A DNA stretch of 23,614 bases, taken from NCBI GenBank assembly GCA_036897445.1, contig JAYMTL010000194.1, positions 1-23,614 on the forward strand. The letters are read 5' to 3'. Source of the DNA: Pelargonium tetragonum (taxonomy: Eukaryota > Streptophyta > Magnoliopsida > Geraniales > Geraniaceae). Under the pieces are notes generated by a model that was not told the origin of the DNA, did no database searches, and saw only the letters and a list, made by a program, of their open reading frames with translations. This document shows positions 11,165-21,939 of this stretch, in pieces. Position numbers and translations under genes: made by a program. Every line of letters starts with the position of its first letter. Position 1 is the stretch's first letter.

Positions 11165-14100
11165 GAATTTTTCTAATAATTGCCTCGAAAAGGGCTTTCT
11201 AGAAAAGCTACTATGAAGCTAAAAAGGGTCCTCAAACCAAGTGTTTTCCATATACTAGATCTGCTTATACAACTTGGAAAAACCCAGGCTCTTAGGTAGG
11301 ATTTGGACTGTAGGCGGGTCTATAAACCTTTAGTTTAGGAAACCTTTATCTCAAGAAGAAATCCCAGAAAGTGAAACTCTTTCCTGGAATCAACGCGCAA
11401 GGGATTCTAACCAGTAAAGCAATTTTGCGTAAATCCTTAACCAAGTTATACCCCTTGTTTGGGCTATAGTAAGCGTAATATAAAGGGAATTCCTCAAGGT
11501 TGTTTTACAAGAAAATTTCTAGCCTAGAAGCCTGGTTTTAGCGACTGAGCTAGGCAACCATTTTTATTAGGCTGTTACATCGGCATATGACTAAAAAACC
11601 CGATCCCGAACTTAAGCAATAAATGCTATAGGAGTTTCCCCTGCCTTGTCTTTAATAAAGCTTGTACCTTAGGAAGATTTTACTATTACATACAAAAGAA
11701 CTAGACTTTAATAAACATAAAGTAGAAGAAAGTCTAGTAAGCCTTAAACTAAGAAGCTCCTTGTATTGTTTTTTTACGTGGCTTATCTTTATGTCTATTA
11801 ATAAAGAAAATTGAACTAGTTAACTCAAAGTCTTATCTCTGGCAGGTGTTAATTCATTTAAATTAAGTATTGGTACAAAATCTGGGGTCCTTTCCTCCCT
11901 ATAAGGGATTCCCCTTTTTAACAAGTTCTATCCTAGGAAAAATTCTCACCTCTTGGACAACCCAGTTTTTTTAATGTTTATAGAAATAAATATAGAAAAG
12001 TTCACTATAAGGGAAGCGTGTCAATAAAAAGGAAAGAATCAAGACTCTCGAAGTGATCCCGTATTTTAGGATAAGTAAAATAACCAAATAGTTACACCTG
12101 CTGCGTATCGTTCACGGAAAAAGGAAATTCACTTGTAAAAACTAAGGACTTCCTCTTATAAATGAAATTGAGATCAAAGCTATAAAATCGTAATTTTCTA
12201 TATCTATATTTGAGCTCTCCTTCAAAGGGTTTACTAAGAAATTTAATAACACCTAGTGAGTCTCTATTTTGTGCCAGAACTAAGCTTTCCCGGGGTATGT
12301 CAGCCCTAAAATCCTGGGTCATAGCCAATTAGGTAAGTCGTATTTTATACATAAAACGAGAATTTCTATTTGATAATTTAGTTTATTAAAGGATTCCGAC
12401 CTATCGCTTTTCCATGGAAACTTTCTTTAGAGTTAGTACAACAAAGTAAAAGATTATAAAAGACTTTTTACCGAGGCATTTAATTAAAATCTTTATCTGT
12501 ACATAAAAACTTGTTCAAAGTGACAAGAACTCTAAAATACTAAGATCTACTGAAATGAAGGTTAGAAAAGACTTGGGATTTCTAGGATTCTACTTGTATA
12601 AGTTGAAAGAAACATTTCTATCTGGTTCTCTAAAGCGGGTCTAGGCTTACATCAGTACGGGGACTGATGCTACTTGATAAATTTAAAAGACAATCTACAA
12701 CCTATATTAACATTAACGTAAGAACCTGGACGTGCATTATACGATGTCACTTATGCAACCCTTTCAAGACAAATTAAACATCTTTTTACTATTATATATA
12801 ATAAGAAAAGTTCAATTAACAAGGAGCTTTCTTACTAGTCTAGTCCATAGAGTACTTCAGAGGATACGGGTTGCCAAAAGAGAATTAACTCCTCTGTTTA
12901 GAACAAGAAGAAATAATAGCAGGTATCAAGACTAAGAGAAAAGCTACCAAGATAGAGAGCATAACTCGTAAGACAGCAGGTTTAGCTACGAAGCGGATAT
13001 CAGGGTACAGAATATAACTCTGAAGAAGAAAGGGGTACATAATTAAATCAACAGTTAAGTCAAGAAGAAGTTTACTGGGTTAGAACCTATGAATTACTCT
13101 GTTACTGTACTTTGGTTAACGCGTTCTTAAGGGAATAAAATTTTAGAAAGTTTTCTGTTAAGAGGTTCTAAGAATTTCAAGTAAGAAGAGTTTCGACTAC
13201 ATCGAACTGAGTAAAGGAAAAGTTCTTTCGGAGTTGCTTTCTCAAATTTCTTATACTCTTACATAAGTTTGAGATCTCGTACCTTTTGCTCTAGTATTTT
13301 CCGTGGGGATCCCAACTAGATATCTATTTAGGTTAGTAGAACCTGTTGTACTTTTGATCATCTACAAGGCATAGTAAAGGGTACTTTTCTCTAAGACGAT
13401 AATGGATACTTTTTTTTTTATAAATAGAAGCTTAAATGTGTTAGCCTTTTTAAAATGTTTTAGTTTGATTTTTTAGGAACAGAGAGACCCTATCCTCTAC
13501 TATTACGGGGTACCCCCTGTTTTTCTTAGTACTTTTTTCTAGCTTTTGAGCCTTTCTAAAACTAAACTCCAAATAACAAGAATTTGAAGTTAGTTTAGTT
13601 ACACTTATGGAGACGGGGCCGCCTAATTTATTGTGGAATGTAGAAAAATCAGTTCTTATTTTCTGGTTAAACAGCAAGCTTAGCATATTAAAAACTTATC
13701 CAGGGTAGGAGTCCTACAAAAAATCGAGATAAAAGGACTCCTCTATAAAGAGTTTCTGTACCAGAGTTGGGTGCGCTAGTAGATTGTAAGGAATCCTCTG
13801 CATCCCCATTATTTTGACTTTATTAAAAAGCTAGGGTTAAAAACCAAAGTCCATCTAAGTTGTGTATAAATCTTACCCGTTAGCTTTCAGGTTCTAATTC
13901 CCGTTGGAAAATCCCGTTTCCTAGTTAGCTCTTGTGATAAATAAAGAACCCCTATGTCCTAATGTGATACCAGGGAAATTCCCGCGTATAGGTTTTAGCA
14001 TCTACTCGTTTCTAGGATTTTCTCGACTGAGTATAGAAATTTCCCGGGGTATAAAGTTAGGTAATTTCAAGCCTCCTTTTTTGTTTGCAAGTACAAGAAA

Positions 14101-15405
14101 CCCTTTAAAACGAAGCTTGTTTACACGTTTTTGCCTCAGTCTTCTGGTTTAGAGTTACTCTCCAAGAAATACCACGACCTTAACCCCTTTGTTTCTTAGA
14201 CTCGTATTTTATCTTGTTAAGCTAAGAATACTCTGGGCAAAGGAATAAAATAATTCTTAATACTATAAAAAAGGCAGTCCCTTTATCACCTAAATTAAGA
14301 ACTTTTAAAAAGTTAGGCTTAAGCAATTACTAGCACACGTGCGATAAAAGGGTCGAAGCTTCTTCTTTTTAACTACACGAAAGATTCTTGCCTACTCCTT
14401 ACTAGAAAAAAGTGGTATACATCTTACTCGAAAAATAGGGTTTTGGCCAAGGGGGATTTCTTTTATCTTTTTTCTGCATAATATAACTGACTTGCCTAAT
14501 CTAATAAAGTAGTTAAATTTAAGCCCCCAATTAGACTTCCAAGTAAATCATCTAATTCCCTTTTAATCAATCTCGAGAAAGTAGGGTCATTTTACAAGTA
14601 GGAAAACATGGTTCAAAATTACTAACTTATACCGCAGTTGCTGAATGAAGAGTTTTTCTTTTGGAAAATATGCTTGGGGGGCTACGGTGTCACTGTGTTA
14701 GTTACTTGTGCTTTATAGCCGTGGATAAGGAATTGCTTTGTTAGATTATCCTGTAACAAGTCTAAGGAAAGTTAGAAGCCTTGACATACAAAAAAAATCT
14801 CATATAATTAGGAGCCCCAAAAACCTTGCCGTTGAGGTAGGGAGAATTCCCCGGGACAGCTGGGTCAAATAAAAAGATATAAGCACTCAACTTAGCTATT
14901 CATGAGTTTCTTGACATTTACCTAGAGGGAGGTTCTCTAAAATTAGGTCCAAAGCAATCCTTAGAGTAGGGCGTTTGCTACCAACTTTTTTTTATTTTTG
15001 CGGTAAAATCTTTCTATTCTATAGAGATAATAATGGACTTTATTCTATTCTTTTATAGTTTATCTAAGAAATTTTACATTTCAGGAAATCCCCTTTTGAT
15101 TTGCGCCGTAGTCCGAGACTTAGTAATAGATAGGTGCTCGTAAAGAGAGGACTTTATATCCATATCTGCCAGCGAAAAAGCCCTGGAAGAAGAACCAACC
15201 CTTTTTCCATTACTATCTTATTAGTTACATCTAGTGGAAAGTACTTAGCAAAACGAAAACCTATTTCAAAAATAAAGAGGGCCCTATACTTTCCTACCAG
15301 AGACTTCAGACTTCTGCTTCCATACTATACTCAGTACTTTACCGAATTCTATGCCGGGATATCCCCTTTATTAAGGAGGAAGCAGTCTTATTATAGTACA
15401 GTGTA
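11165..15405. other. AT-rich stretch without recognisable genes
   Basis: No gene is supported. Short open stretches at 12,092-12,328 (-), 12,732-12,935 (+), 13,450-13,686 (-), 13,934-14,152 (+) and 15,134-15,406 (+) give 67-90 residue peptides with no motif I recognise. They share no composition and sit on both strands with no common spacing. A 10-bp palindrome GGGGTACCCC lies at 13,507-13,516. The interval ends at the first copy of the repeat family. Confidence 0.65.
13507..13516. repeat. 10-bp palindrome GGGGTACCCC
   Basis: A perfect G+C-rich dyad in AT-rich surroundings. It lies within a stretch open on the - strand that I do not accept as a gene. No function can be inferred. Confidence 0.35.
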
Positions 15406-15411
15406 AAAGTC

Positions 15412-15945
15412 CTTGCTCCCGACTGACACGACAGTAAAAGAGCTTAACTTACTATAGTTTAATGATTATACATACTTACTACACTTATAGGCACACCCAA
15501 CTAATTATGCTTTCTTATTGACTTACTTCTTATTCTTGTACTTATTGTATTTATAGTTTTTATAATACTTATATATTACTACAGGTCGTTTAGTTATTTT
15601 TAGTAAATGAATAGACATAAATACACTATAAATGCCCAACTACTGACTTACTCTTTGCTTTGAGTTAGTACTTGCTTTCTGGGCTGTAGGAGCTGGAGCT
15701 ATTATACTTTACTTTGTTGCTTAGGATTAGGGGAAGCAGCAGTAAGAGCTATAGATATAGAAGAGATTGTATCGTTGGGGGGATTCTTATACTACCTGTA
15801 CTATAGGCTATCGTCTTATGGATTACGTTTTATTGATTTTTTTTATTGATTGTAGCTATAGTTATACATATTAATTGTTTAATTGTATTAGTATTATATT
15901 ATAGTTGTATAGAAAAAGATACCCTTAACTTCCTTTTAGGTAGTA
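15412..15945 (-). repeat. Diverged repeat family, copy 1 (minus)
   Basis: Read on the - strand, this copy carries the family's landmarks in order. There is an A-rich section, then TCTATATCTATAGCT and CCCCTAATCC (compare 19,440-19,475), then an AAAGTC/GAAAGCAA-like section, an AGTTGGGCATTTATAG section (compare AAGTTGGTGGGTATTATAA near 19,986), and the core CGTGTCAGTCGGGA at 15,417-15,430. That core is identical over 14 bases to the one at 19,161-19,174. The AGTTGGG section occurs twice, near 15,490-15,540 and 15,630-15,680, suggesting an internal tandem duplication of about 140 bp. The family is not named. Solo LTR, non-autonomous element or satellite are all possible, and the copy looks old. 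Confidence 0.5.
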
Positions 15946-15949
15946 AACC

Positions 15950-17545
15950 TAAGCCGTATTACTTTTAAATAAAGGGTCCCTCTATAGAGTCTCGATTACT
16001 CTTAGCTAAACTAGTCCAGTTAGAGTCTTTTTTATTTAAGTTTTTCCCGGTCTAATGCTAGGAGTTAAGTTGAGACAAAGAGTTTCCTTACTGTTAATTT
16101 GTATGTGTTATTTAGGAACAAGTCAAAAAGCTTTTAAAAAGAGGGGGCAAGCCCAAGCGCCTAGAAACAAGGATTCTGGTAAAATGAAATTGAATTTACC
16201 TGCTTTGAAGTTGTTTAAATGTAAGAGAGTCTAATTCCTGAATTGGAAATTCTGTTAGTGACATAGAATCTGGGATCCTCACTAAAATCCCTTTGGCTTG
16301 CCTGACTACCCTAAAAACTGGATCAGCAAAGGACAAGAAAACCTTACCTCTATATATCTTTAGTTCTACACGAGTTCAAGTCCTATACTAAACACGAACT
16401 CGCTATAGAATACAGGGAAATTGCAAAGGTCTAATCCATCCCAAAAGGATTTATAAGACTAAGAAATCTTTCCTTTTTAATGCCTTACTAAAAAAGAAAA
16501 AGAAAGACCTACTAAGTCTTACGGGTAACTACGACTTCTCCGATACTATAAATACAGCAGAACATGACACTTCCCAATTTGTTAAAGTCTCTCCTTTTGA
16601 AACTGCCTTTCGAAGTAGGAAAAAAAAAGCTACTTTAAACCAGCAAGAATTCCTCACTTAACTTAAGGTTTTATCGAATCAAAGTCTAGGTAGAGCTAAA
16701 ATCCCGAGTAGCTAAATACTATAACTAAATGTATATCCCAAAAAAAGCGAAATCCTTACCTATTTTTATTTTGCGGTGTTCCCTAAGTCAATTTAGTAGG
16801 GGTTTTGCGAAATGAAGTAAATTCCAAGAGGTTAAATATTTTTTTTATTATCGCCGGCTCAAACTTTTTATTATACAAAAAAAATAGTCGGGCTTTATTT
16901 AGAATTCCTCAGTCTTATCTGAACAAGTAATTCGGTACAAAAACTTTAGCAGTTTATAATTATTAAGGAGCTGCTAGAATATATTCCTTACTTCAGTATA
17001 CGGGTACTCTTTCGATAGCTGCTTGGTAGGATATCCCTATCAGGTTCGTTGTGTATAAAAGTGGGAGTTTCCTTTTATAATTTTAAACATAGGCTTAATG
17101 TTGACGCGGGGTTTTTTATGAAATTTCTCTTGTTTTATACACCTTCAGGATGGGGCTTAGCTCAATGACATTAATTCTTTAAAGTTAGATAGCTGGATAG
17201 ATCTCACATTTGGTTTATAGAGGAGTATGAATTAGTCTAGAAGTGTAAGGACGCTAAGAGGAGCCCCTCTTTATTTTTACTTTTCACTACTTTACTTCCG
17301 CTTAGGGCGGAGTTCGTATAATTTGAAACTACAACTGAATCTTCTTCTATATTTTACTATTTTTTTTATTTACCGCTCTTGTGCGACACAGAAAGTTGCA
17401 AAAGATCATTAAGAAAATCCCGCCTTTTGGAAAAGGAAAATCTACTTAAAGTAATGCCTCCACCTGCCAGGATAGGGCAGTAATTCTTTAGGAAGGAAGG
17501 GTCTCTTTTAGTATCTGATTTTTATTTAGTATAGAATACTCTAGA
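15950..17545. other. AT-rich stretch without recognisable genes
   Basis: No gene is supported. A 7-bp inverted repeat CGAGTTC/GAACTCG spans 16,371-16,402 with an 18-base loop. It overlaps a T-arm-like word GTTCAAGTC, but no tRNA folds around it. The rest is AT-rich DNA with purine and pyrimidine runs between two - strand copies of the repeat family. Confidence 0.6.
16371..16402. repeat. Inverted repeat CGAGTTC / GAACTCG
   Basis: Seven perfectly complementary bases on each side of an 18-base loop form a plausible hairpin. There is no T run directly after it, so it is not a typical intrinsic terminator. The left arm overlaps GTTCAAGTC, which alone would look like a tRNA T arm. Confidence 0.35.
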
Positions 17546-17689
17546 TATTGCTGTTTAAGGTATATACCCCTTCTGCTTATGTTGTGATTGACACTTACCG
17601 GTTTGTTACTCCTGTTTTCTTAGCTAAACTCTGTATCCGTATCTTACTACATATTTCTTCTTTTGGGATATACTCTTTGGATGGTATGG

Positions 17690-18010
17690 GCTCCTCTTAT
17701 AACCCGGGCCTGCTCCGGCTAGTGTATCCATACTCTTGTTCTTCTAGCTAAGATTTTTTAGTAGTATAGTTATCTATAATATCATAGTTAGTATTATATT
17801 TATTGTCTTTTTTATGGGTATAGCAAGCCGGTTTTGTAATCGAGAGTTTTATAGTATTCTGTAGGTCTAAAGAATAGATAAGCAATAGGACTTTTTTAGC
17901 TAGATTTTTTTAGTAGTTAATATTAAGGTAATGTAATTAATGTTCTTACTTAAGCCTTAGATAGGATAGATAATACGTTACTATTACCGACTGGAACGTA
18001 GCGAACGAAA
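17690..18010 (-). repeat. Diverged repeat family, copy 2 (minus)
   Basis: The + strand starts with a section containing GGCTAGTGTATCC and ACTCTTGTTCTT, which resembles CCTAGTGTACC and GTCTTACTCTT near 22,075-22,105. It continues through a T-rich, TAGTTAGTATT-type section (17,785-17,797; compare 22,127-22,137) and ends at the core ACCGACTGGAACGT (17,986-17,999). On the - strand the bases before the core, TTCGTTCGCTACG, resemble TTCTTCGCTAGCG at 20,041. The same order of parts as copy 7 supports common descent. A 67-codon open stretch at 17,548-17,751 overlaps its left end and is probably a by-product of T-rich DNA. Confidence 0.45.
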
Positions 18011-18049
18011 AGTTTTATGGTAGTACATGACTTAATAGCCAACACCCTC

Positions 18050-18190
18050 TTTTGGACTTCTCTAGCTTTCTTAAGCGCTAGAATACCCTTAGTCTTAGCA
18101 GTAAGATGTTTCTTATGAGCCTGCAGCCCCGAGGGACCTTACTCTTACGAGCCCTCCTCTTGCAGCCTGGACTTGCCTTATACCTAATTC
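18050..18190 (-). repeat. Repeat family fragment, copy 3 (minus)
   Basis: CTTTCTTAAG (18,066-18,075), ATACCCTTAGTCTTA and CTTGCAGCCTGGAC (about 18,159-18,172) appear in the same order and similar spacing as CTTTCTTAAG (22,001-22,010), ATACCCGTCTTA and CTTGCAGCCTGGAC (about 22,064-22,077) of copy 7. The exact 14-base match CTTGCAGCCTGGAC is the strongest link. The core element is not present here, so this is a partial copy next to copy 2. Confidence 0.45.
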
Positions 18191-18194
18191 CCTA

Positions 18195-18525
18195 TCGGTT
18201 GATTAAATGTAATTGTAAGGAGTCTTCTTAGTGTTACTGGTGCAGGTGTTCCTCTGTTTCCAATTCCTAAGTTTGTATATGTAGGAACGCTAAAAAGTTG
18301 CTTTCTTCTTTACTAGGTCTAGTGTAACAAGGTTTTGTTAAAAAGAAGAGATCCTTTCCTTAACTTTACTAAGATCTTTTTAAAAGGGTATAAAAAGCTT
18401 AAATGTAAAATCACTTTGAGGGCTAAGTAACTTTTTTCTAGCATTTAAATAGCCTTATAAAATGTTTCAGTATTATGGTAATTCCTTGGTTCCTTAAGAA
18501 ATTTCTTTATAGTAGGAGTCCTTTT
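18195..18525. other. Short unassigned interval between opposed repeat copies
   Basis: This AT-rich interval holds no gene or named repeat. It lies where the repeat family changes orientation, with - strand copies to the left and + strand copies to the right. It could be an original insertion junction or the centre of an old inverted arrangement. Confidence 0.5.
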
Positions 18526-18529
18526 TCAA

Positions 18530-18970
18530 AGGGGCAAGAATAAGAATATGTAGAGGTGTCTCCTAGAGCATGCATACGTCCTTAAACAATTTACTTAATA
18601 TTACATTACCTCACGTTCTGGTCGGGAGTAGAGAGACTATAAAGCACTTTCTAAGCCATTTGCTCCCTAGCGATAAACACATAACCCACTGAGCAAAGCA
18701 CCTTAAAGAAACAACAATATATGTTTAGGAAAGAGTTTACTCTCAACTAAAGCCCCAATACGAATTACCCTTAGACTATCTAATACACTTTCTGGTATAC
18801 CTATTACCAATATAGAAGTATAGAAGAATATAACTAATAAATACTAAGAAAAAAGTAACTATAAGATAAAATACTAACTACTAATACATATACTATCCTA
18901 TACTAACTAATCCAATCTAATACATTAGAAATAAGTACATTAATTAGAACAAGTAACAACCTTAACAAGA
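18530..18970 (+). repeat. Diverged repeat family, copy 4 (plus)
   Basis: The copy opens with GAGCATGCATACGTCC (compare AAGCATGCAGACATATTC near 20,004). It reaches the core CACGTTCTGGTCGGGA at about 18,612-18,626, then ACTGAGCAAAGCACCTTAAAGAAA (compare ACTGAGTAACAAATCTTAAAGTAAAG at 19,233), and a long A-rich section to about 18,970. The A-rich section is full of CTA and TAA steps and nearly free of TG. Coordinates are approximate because the ends were judged by eye. Confidence 0.5.
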
Positions 18971-18974
18971 AGAC

Positions 18975-19515
18975 ACAAAAGGCATTTGTAGCTACAAAGA
19001 CAGGCACCACAGCTCTACTAACTCTACTAGCTCTTCCAAACCAAAGGCAATAGAAAGAAATGAAAGTCAACAGCAAAGTCTAGGCCAGAAAGCAAAGAAG
19101 TTGAAGGTGGGTACTATAATGCGTGGATGTACTAACTAGAATGACTCACTTCTTTACTGGCGTGTCAGTCGGGAGTAGGGACACTATCAGGTTTCCCTTT
19201 AAGCATGTACACTCTCTAGCCTCCAAAAGACACTGAGTAACAAATCTTAAAGTAAAGAAAGAAGAACCTTCATCCATATAGAAAAACCCTATAACTACAA
19301 GACTAAACTATCCTAAACAATCTATCTATAACTATCTAGTACAATACTAACAAGAACAACTATAAACTAATATAAGCATAATACAGTAGACTATATTAAC
19401 AACAGTACAGTAACTAGCTACAGGAGGAATAAACTACTCTATATCTATAGCTTCCCTTAATAACTCCTAATCTAATAAGAAAGATAAGTCAAAGAACTCC
19501 TAGATTTCACAGCAA
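18975..19515 (+). repeat. Diverged repeat family, copy 5 (plus)
   Basis: Parts in order are CACAGCTCTACTAACTC, CCAAAGGCAATAGAAA (near 19,040), AAGTTGAAGGTGGGTACTATAA (near 19,098-19,119), the core CGTGTCAGTCGGGA (19,161-19,174), the ACTGAGTAAC section, the A-rich section (19,280-19,435) and TCTATATCTATAGCTTCCC (from 19,439). The core lies 547 bp from that of copy 4. If the element were a solo LTR, TGTCAG near 19,164 and TTTCACA near 19,511 would be candidate ends about 350 bp apart. No primer-binding site or coding remnant supports this. Confidence 0.5.
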
Positions 19516-19739
19516 AAGTTCGAGTCATGGACCTGTTACTAAGAGGAATGCTTCTTTTCTTCTCTTTTGTTCCTCATGCTATTGACCAAGAGAAACACTA
19601 TAATATAAAAAAGGTTTAAGCTAGCCAAGGGATTCGCATGAAAGAGCTTTCTCATTTGAGACATTGAAGGATATCGACTTTATCTTCTCTTTATTACGTT
19701 AGGCATTTCGTATAGAAAGGGGTCAATATTATATACAAA

Positions 19740-20215
19740 AATGGCTAGCCAACTACAATAATAAGTACAGGTAATACTATACTTAAACTTAAGACAGGAA
19801 CTATAACAACCCTAACAGCAACAGTAGTACAGCTCTACGGCTCCTAATCCTTCTCTTCCTTTAAATCCCCTGATTATCCTCCCTCTAATAATCCAAATCA
19901 AAGGCAATAGAAAACAAGGGGCAAAGTCAAGAGCAAGGAAGTGTTTAGCTAGAAGAAAGATAAGATCTAAGTCAGAAGAATAAGAAGTTGGTGGGTATTA
20001 TAAAGCATGCAGACATATTCTAATTGCTATAGAGCCAACCTTCTTCGCTAGCGCTTCCGTCGGTAAGAGAAGATACTTACATTAGACCATTAAGCTTCAA
20101 CATAAACACATAGCACAAGAGTAATATAACTTAGAAACAATACACCAATACAACCAAGAACTACAATTACAATAAAGTATAAGATATGACAGGAAAGCTA
20201 TAAGCCCCATAACCA
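19740..20215 (+). repeat. Diverged repeat family, copy 6 (plus)
   Basis: CAGCTCTACGGCTCCTAATCC (from about 19,830), AAAGGCAATAGAAAACAAGG (from about 19,900), AAGTTGGTGGGTATTATAA (from about 19,984), GCATGCAGACATATTC and the core GCGCTTCCGTCGGT (20,051-20,064) follow the order seen in copy 5. A section with ATAAACACATAGCAC matches ATAAACACATAACCC of copy 4. Core-to-core distance from copy 5 is 891 bp, so the array is irregular. The AAAGGCAATAGAAA word is shared exactly over at least 13 bases with copy 5. Confidence 0.5.
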
Positions 20216-20219
20216 GCAA

Positions 20220-21930
20220 GGCCTAGCTACCCCTCTCTTTTACTTCCCGCATCTATTTCACCCCTTTCGTGAAGGTTGCTTTCTATTGGGGTTTCTTAAC
20301 CAAAGTAGCTTTACAAGACTTCGTTCGAGCAGGGGCCTTCTAGACCCTTTATCTAACTGTATTGCTTATCTACTCTGCAACTCTACAGAAAATTGAGTAG
20401 AAATCTTGTGTTCCTCTTAAGAAAGAGACTTCTAAAACTATAAATTTTTAGCGAAATGGATTCTTACTAAAACCAAAGTAAGTTCCCCGACGAATCCTAG
20501 AGAGTGCTTTTCCAACCTTTAGTAATTCGTAATTTCTCTTGGTTTAAGTTTATAGTATACCCTTTTTTTGCTTAAGAAAGCCAGGATATTTTTCATTTAT
20601 TATAAAAATGAAAGGCTTTAGAATGCCTTCTTATCTATCTTAACAAGCTCTATTCTTTACTAAAAACTAAAAAAAGTCCTTAGATGACCTTGGTTTTACC
20701 TCATTTACGGGAATGTTCTTACTCGAAATTCTTAAAGTCTCTCAGTTATTCTTTCTTATGTTCTTATGAGTTGCAATACTCGGTTATTAGTATCTTAAAG
20801 AGCTTTTAAAAATTATGATTAATAGTTATTGTACTCTGTAGGTTAAGGCTTTTGAAATTTTTTATTAATTTCAGTTTCTAGAAAATAAGGGGTAAAAACG
20901 TGTCCTTTAGTAGAGTTTAGTCCTAATCTTGGTCATTAAGTCTTTGATATTCCGCTTTTTGAGATAGAAATGAAATAGGTTTTACAAGATAAATTTCAAA
21001 GGCAATACTAGGAATTTCACAGGCGGGTAACACAAATCAAGGATATAAAGATAACCCCTTTCAACTAGACTTTATATAAGATTCACCTTTTCCTGCAGAG
21101 AACTTTCTACATCATAATCCTATAGAAACGGGTCACTTATATATGAGGAATCGTACTCAACTTGACTTGAGAGACTTTATTGATTATGAGTCAAATAAGA
21201 ATTAGGATTCACTCATGAAGAATTTTTGGCTAGCTTTATTCAATTTCTCTTTCCACTTTCATTTTAAAACCCCTTTCTTTGTAGCTATATCCGTACCTTT
21301 ATGTCCTAAAACGATTCCTTAACAACTATATGTACCCGGCTTTCTAAAGAGGTAATTACCCTCTTACTCTAAAATCAGCAAGTTACCCAATCATATATCA
21401 GAAGTTCTTGTATTAGTTGACATCTTCACAGCAAAACGGAATAAGCAATTCCTATGAGACCATGAGTTCGAATCCCTATATAATAGATACCGAAAGGAAT
21501 GCATTTTCTTAGTTAGCTAATACGATACCCATTAAAGGGGTTTTCCTTATTCTTAATACTACTCACTTAGAAAAAAGTCAGTTTTGGTTATCAATTTCCT
21601 TAGGTTTCTTCTTTTTGGTTGCCTAAGGAGTTTCTAGTATAAGCAAGATAAACTACCCTTACTTATAAGCTATAAAAGAACCGGGAGTACAGCAAGAAGG
21701 CGCGGGTTATCCGTACCTCTAAGACTAAAAAGACTAAGAAATCGCCTATCCACTTCTTTTTTTAAATCCCCTAAATGAAATAATAGGAAATTTACTTAAA
21801 CTTAAAAATTCCTTGCTTTAGCTTCCGTTTTTATTCCCTAACTGCTTTTTTAGTCCAGGATTGGTAACTCGAAATCGTAGGAAGAGGCAACTTCTTACTC
21901 TTTAAGATCATACCTATCTTCTTAAAAACT
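20220..21930. other. AT-rich stretch without recognisable genes
   Basis: No gene is supported. A T-arm-like word GTTCGAATCCC lies at 21,466-21,475. Upstream, GGAAT/ATTCC forms a 5-bp stem with a 5-base loop, but it lacks a 7-base anticodon loop and a matching acceptor, so a tRNA is not supported. The direct repeat TTCTTATG TTCTTATG lies near 20,752-20,768. Confidence 0.6.
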
Positions 21931-21939
21931 TTACTCAGA

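Noticed and set aside
12092-12328. 78-codon ATG-initiated stretch on -
   Set aside because: The peptide looks protein-like in composition but has no motif, no neighbour genes and no ribosome-binding context.
12732-12935. 67-codon stretch on + in an A-rich, basic region
   Set aside because: A neighbouring frame also gives plausible-looking peptide text. No family was recognised in either.
13450-13686. 78-codon stretch on -
   Set aside because: No motif, isolated, and contains a G+C palindrome more easily explained as spacer DNA.
12287-14053. Shared 13-mer TTTCCCGGGGTAT at about 12,286 and 14,039
   Set aside because: A few shared 13-mers are expected by chance in a window this size, and the flanks do not align.
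13934-14152. 72-codon stretch on +
   Set aside because: No recognisable family and no start context.
15134-15406. 90-codon stretch on + ending beside repeat copy 1
   Set aside because: Start is a non-ATG codon, the peptide is unrecognised, and its position next to a repeat boundary gives no functional support.
15683-15710. AVGAGA-like peptide text resembling ATP synthase subunit 9
   Set aside because: Match is only a few small residues, stops follow at once, and the segment belongs to the repeat family.
15661-15846. About 60 open codons on + including EAAVRAIDIEEIVSLGG
   Set aside because: Looks protein-like, but it lies wholly inside repeat copy 1, and related copies show no matching open frame.
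21430-21480. tRNA-like segment with GTTCGAATCCC and a 5-bp stem upstream
   Set aside because: Loop is five bases, there is no U33-anticodon arrangement, and no acceptor stem is found.
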